DNA of 44,029 bases, from assembly GCA_913049785.1 (NCBI GenBank), contig CAJWXP010000017.1, positions 1-44,029 of the forward strand, in the 5' to 3' direction. This DNA is from an uncultured Dehalococcoidia bacterium. GTDB lineage: Bacteria; Chloroflexota; Dehalococcoidia; Lucifugimonadales; UBA1127. The translations under genes and the position numbers were made by a program. Shown here piece by piece: positions 41,823 through 44,029 of the stretch. Below the pieces are notes generated by a model. That model ran no database searches. It was not told the origin of the DNA and saw only the letters and a list, made by a program, of their open reading frames with translations. Positions within the stretch are counted from its first letter, which is position 1. Each line of letters starts with the position of its first letter.

Positions 41823-42155
41823 TTATCGAGCGCGCGGAGTGTGCATCGAGCCGTTGCTGATAGGCTCGTTCAGGTAGATGTCGCCGTTGCGGATCTTGAT
41901 GTTGAAGCCGCAGTCCGGGTTGGTGCATGCCCATGCCTTGTAATGGATGGCTGCGCCTTGGCCTCCAAAGTCTGAAAGGGGTACCAAGTCGCCTGAATTA
42001 CAGCTTTGACACCGGGGTAGGGTACTCGTCTCCACCGGGGACCTCCTCAAACCACACGACCCACACGGTTTCGATATTTCCCGCAGGGTGGCCGCAGACA
42101 ACGTCTCTGCCGAGGCAGCACCCTGACGCTCGCAAACCAATGAGAATATTATCAC
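41823..42155 (-). CDS. Small zinc-ribbon hypothetical protein
   Basis: Up to 110 residues from a GTG at 42155; the first 25 or so residues may not be translated. Three cysteine pairs are seen: PCGSCG, RCQSCN and ACTNPDCG, the last two about 27 residues apart with a hydrophobic strand pair between them (LVPLSDFGGQGAAIHYKAW). This fits a zinc ribbon with an extra CxxC. The C terminus (IKIRNGDIYLNEPI) is beta-like. Function unknown. It lies alone on the minus strand; 41647-41822 contains no gene that I can see. Confidence 0.55.
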   Translation of the reverse strand: MIIFSLVCERQGAASAETLSAATLREISKPCGSCGLRRSPVETSTLPRCQSCNSGDLVPLSDFGGQGAAIHYKAWACTNPDCGFNIKIRNGDIYLNEPISNGSMHTPRAR

Positions 42156-42224
42156 AAGCGACAGGGGTGAACAAGGTGGAAACGCCTGATTTTCATCGGT
42201 GACTTAACAAGAAATCTGATGGTT

Positions 42225-42437
42225 CTACGGAGCGGGCTCCACCAGTCCCAACTCTACAAGGGCGTCCACCATGGCCAGTATTAGACCGCGAGAATGGGCC
42301 TGGAATTCCATGTTGGTGATCGTGGACGCGATGCCTCCACTGACGGGCGCTGCGCCGGAGCGGATGTCGTCTGCCGCGCCCATGACTCGTGCATCCATGC
42401 GCTGGCGTAGGAAATCAGTGAATTCGTTTGCGTCCAT
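42225..42437 (-). CDS. Small helical hypothetical protein
   Basis: A protein of 70 residues (MDANEFTDFLRQRMDARVMG, then a Gly/Ala-rich turn, then ILAMVDALVELGLVEPAP). Mostly helical, no membrane span or cysteine. It lies 50 bases downstream of thpR on the same strand and may share its transcript. No family recognised. Confidence 0.5.
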   Translation of the reverse strand: MDANEFTDFLRQRMDARVMGAADDIRSGAAPVSGGIASTITNMEFQAHSRGLILAMVDALVELGLVEPAP

Positions 42438-42487
42438 ACTGGGCCTCCGTGGTTCAGGATGCTCGCACTCTACGGCAACGGAGGCTT

Positions 42488-43090
42488 TTACGACAAGGGG
42501 AGGGCTACGGTGTGCAGCGTCTCGTAGATGGGCCCTTGAGGCGTCAGGGTGCTCTTGATGAGCTTGAAGGAGTCGATGGGGGCCGGCAGCCCGCTGCTCC
42601 AGGGCAAGGAGGTAAGGACTTCGCCCGCCTTTGTTCGGTCTTCTGGCGAAGCGGAGTCACGCATCCGTGCCACGGTCAGGTGGGGGCTGAAGGGTCGCTT
42701 GTCCCGTGCGAACCCAATTAACTCACAGGCATCCTCGACAAGGTTGACCAGCTTCTCGAGGGGTTGCATGTCCCCGGCCATGCACACAATCAGGACGCGG
42801 GTGCGTTTCAGGTTGGGGAAGCCGCCAACATCGCCTAGCTCCAGTGTGAATGAAGCTGCCTTTGATGCCAACGAATCCAGAGTCGACATCAGGCCCGGTA
42901 CCTGGTCTGTATTCACGTTGCCCAGGAACTTGAGGGTCAGGTGGATGTTTTTCGCCGCCACAAGACTCATGCCTTGCAAGGCAGACGCACGCAGGCCGTG
43001 GATAAGCTGAGAAAGGGCGGCCAGCGTATCCGGTGGGAGTTCTACCGCTATGAAGAGTCGTTGTGTATCAGGCTGATTTGATGTCGTCAC
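42488..43090 (-). CDS. thpR: RNA 2',3'-cyclic phosphodiesterase (ThpR/LigT)
   Basis: A protein of 200 residues. Both HxT(x) motifs of the 2H phosphoesterase family are present: His50-Leu-Thr in KNIHLTLKFLG and His137-Leu-Thr in FSPHLTVARMR, correctly spaced. RLFIAVELPPDTLAAL is the usual N terminus. The enzyme hydrolyses 2',3'-cyclic phosphate RNA ends and was first described as a 2'-5' RNA ligase. Its start overlaps the end of mug by 23 bases, so the genes are coupled. Confidence 0.92.
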   Translation of the reverse strand: MTTSNQPDTQRLFIAVELPPDTLAALSQLIHGLRASALQGMSLVAAKNIHLTLKFLGNVNTDQVPGLMSTLDSLASKAASFTLELGDVGGFPNLKRTRVLIVCMAGDMQPLEKLVNLVEDACELIGFARDKRPFSPHLTVARMRDSASPEDRTKAGEVLTSLPWSSGLPAPIDSFKLIKSTLTPQGPIYETLHTVALPLS

Positions 43091-43601
43091 GGAACTCCTT
43101 CAACTTCAGGTACCAATCGATGATGTCGTTCAAGCTGAACGATGCGTTTGCAGGGCTTGGGTTGGGGACGACGAAAACCTTGGATGTGCCGATGCTCCAG
43201 AGTTGGGGACCGAGGGCTACCTTTGAACGGTCGCCGTTGGCGATTTTGGCGTAGTGTGTCGCAGCCATGATGCCGTGGAAGCACACGATGCGGGGTGTTG
43301 CGGTCGTCAGCCGCTCCTGCAGGTCCAGTGCACCTCCGCGGAAGTCCGCTGTTTTGAGGTCGGCGACGCCCGGGGTTGGCCGCTTCACGATGTCCGTCAT
43401 GCCGATGCCGAACTCCAGCACTCGATAGTCGGTCTCAGCGGTGAGCGGCTCCGGCGTCATCTCAGCGCCGTTGAACGCTGGCCAGAAGCGGTTGCGGGGG
43501 TTGGCGAAGTAATGACCGGTCTGTGCCGAGGGGATGGACGGGTTGAGCCCCACCAACACGATGTCCAGGCCTGGCTGAAGGTAGTCGGGAAGCGTCTCCA
43601 T
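43068..43601 (-). CDS. mug: G/U mismatch-specific DNA glycosylase (Mug)
   Basis: A protein of 177 residues. IVLVGLNPSIPSAQTGHYFANPRNRFWPAFN is characteristic: GLNPS is the Mug/TDG motif 1 with the catalytic Asn, and YFANPRNRFW is the family signature (read in two parts here). VVPNPSPANASFS is motif 2, normally NPSGLNA, so the intercalating Gly-Leu is changed to Pro-Ala. It removes uracil or thymine mispaired with G. It lies six bases after the amidohydrolase stop and overlaps thpR. Confidence 0.9.
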   Translation of the reverse strand: METLPDYLQPGLDIVLVGLNPSIPSAQTGHYFANPRNRFWPAFNGAEMTPEPLTAETDYRVLEFGIGMTDIVKRPTPGVADLKTADFRGGALDLQERLTTATPRIVCFHGIMAATHYAKIANGDRSKVALGPQLWSIGTSKVFVVPNPSPANASFSLNDIIDWYLKLKEFRDDIKSA

Positions 43602-43607
43602 ACCTCG

Positions 43608-44029
43608 CTAACCACCCAGCCGTAACAAACGCGCTATGTTGCCGCCGGTGATGCGGTCCTGGTCGTCTGCCGAGAGGCCGCTTTCACGCACCTGCTCTAG
43701 CAGTCGGGGATGCTTGATGAGCGGGTAGTCGGTACCGAAGAGTATCTTGCCTGCTCCCACCAGCCCCGCCGCGGTGGAGAACACCTGGGCGTCATAGAGG
43801 AAGGGCGATGCGGCGGTATCGAAGTAGGTGTTGGTCAGGGCAGCGTTCACCTCCGGCATCAGGGCGTAGAAGGGCAGCCCGCCGCCCCAGTGCGCAGCGA
43901 TAATCGGTTGGTCTGGAAATGCCTCGATGAGACTGAGCAACCGGTCCGGGGTCACGGTGCCCTTGCCTTGATAGGTGTGGCCTACAGGCTCCGATGCGTG
44001 AGCGACCACCGGGAGACCCAGTCGTTTGG
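43608..44029 (-). CDS. Amidohydrolase family protein, 5' part beyond the window
   Basis: About 140 C-terminal residues of a TIM-barrel metal hydrolase (amidohydrolase 2 type). The frame is open through the right edge (KRLGLPVVAHASEP), so an apparent GTG at 44009 is internal. VVAHAS holds a metal-site His; IIAAHWGGGLPFY another; ILFGTDYPL the catalytic Asp. NIARLLRLGG is the standard end, usually written NA.RLL.L. Such enzymes hydrolyse or decarboxylate cyclic or aromatic substrates. Substrate unknown. Confidence 0.85.
   Translation of the reverse strand, partial: KRLGLPVVAHASEPVGHTYQGKGTVTPDRLLSLIEAFPDQPIIAAHWGGGLPFYALMPEVNAALTNTYFDTAASPFLYDAQVFSTAAGLVGAGKILFGTDYPLIKHPRLLEQVRESGLSADDQDRITGGNIARLLRLGG

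Overview
The window looks like a chromosomal stretch of an uncultivated Chloroflexota bacterium (Dehalococcoidia/SAR202-like; inferred, moderate confidence). The basis is a moderately high GC content, a complete hopanoid gene cluster, a glycolate-oxidase glcDEF operon, DipZ-like thioredoxin lipoproteins, a long IleRS controlled by a T-box, a sortase-like protein and menaquinone-type methyltransferase. No plasmid, phage, transposase or CRISPR array is recognisable.

Layout. (1) 1-7.9 kb is an accessory-looking region: small unknown proteins, a stand-alone Cas4-like PD-(D/E)XK nuclease with four cysteines, membrane and lipoproteins, a DUF362 protein, and three damaged genes (a frameshifted VOC protein, a decayed quinone oxidoreductase tail, and a frameshifted epimerase that runs into a PPC-like domain). 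(2) 8.03-8.18 kb holds a tandem hairpin repeat between convergent genes. (3) 8.2-23.9 kb is one long minus-strand unit that starts at a good promoter near 23.9 kb. Read in its own direction it is: prenyl diphosphate synthase, hpnH, hpnG, hpnA, shc, yjbQ, hpnC, hpnD, hpnE, Nudix, 2-hydroxyacid dehydrogenase, FGGY kinase, class II aldolase, an unknown protein, an SDR epimerase and menG. (4) 23.9-26.4 kb: divergent tRNA-Ile(GAT), then a minus-strand trio of cyclic-nucleotide-binding-like proteins, the last fused to a universal stress domain. (5) 26.5-31.5 kb: glcDEF, followed by a histidine phosphatase gene bracketed by 23-bp direct repeats that duplicate the glcF tail. (6) 31.6-37 kb: two secreted thioredoxin-fold lipoproteins closed by a strong terminator, an SDR, a zinc-ribbon protein and a NYN-LOTUS protein. 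(7) 37-44 kb, minus strand: ileS with its T-box leader, a sortase whose catalytic Cys is Ser, small proteins, thpR, mug and a partial amidohydrolase.

How it fits together. The prenyl synthase makes FPP; HpnC, HpnD and HpnE turn it into squalene; Shc cyclises it to hopene; HpnH adds the adenosyl group; HpnG removes adenine; HpnA is an associated epimerase. All lie co-directionally, which supports synthesis of side-chain-extended hopanoids. The downstream kinase/dehydrogenase/aldolase module probably serves sugar-acid or polyol metabolism; any link to hopanoid side chains is only a hypothesis. glcDEF feeds electrons from glycolate or a related 2-hydroxyacid into the quinone pool that MenG helps make. 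All functional calls come from reading motifs by eye; no database search was possible.
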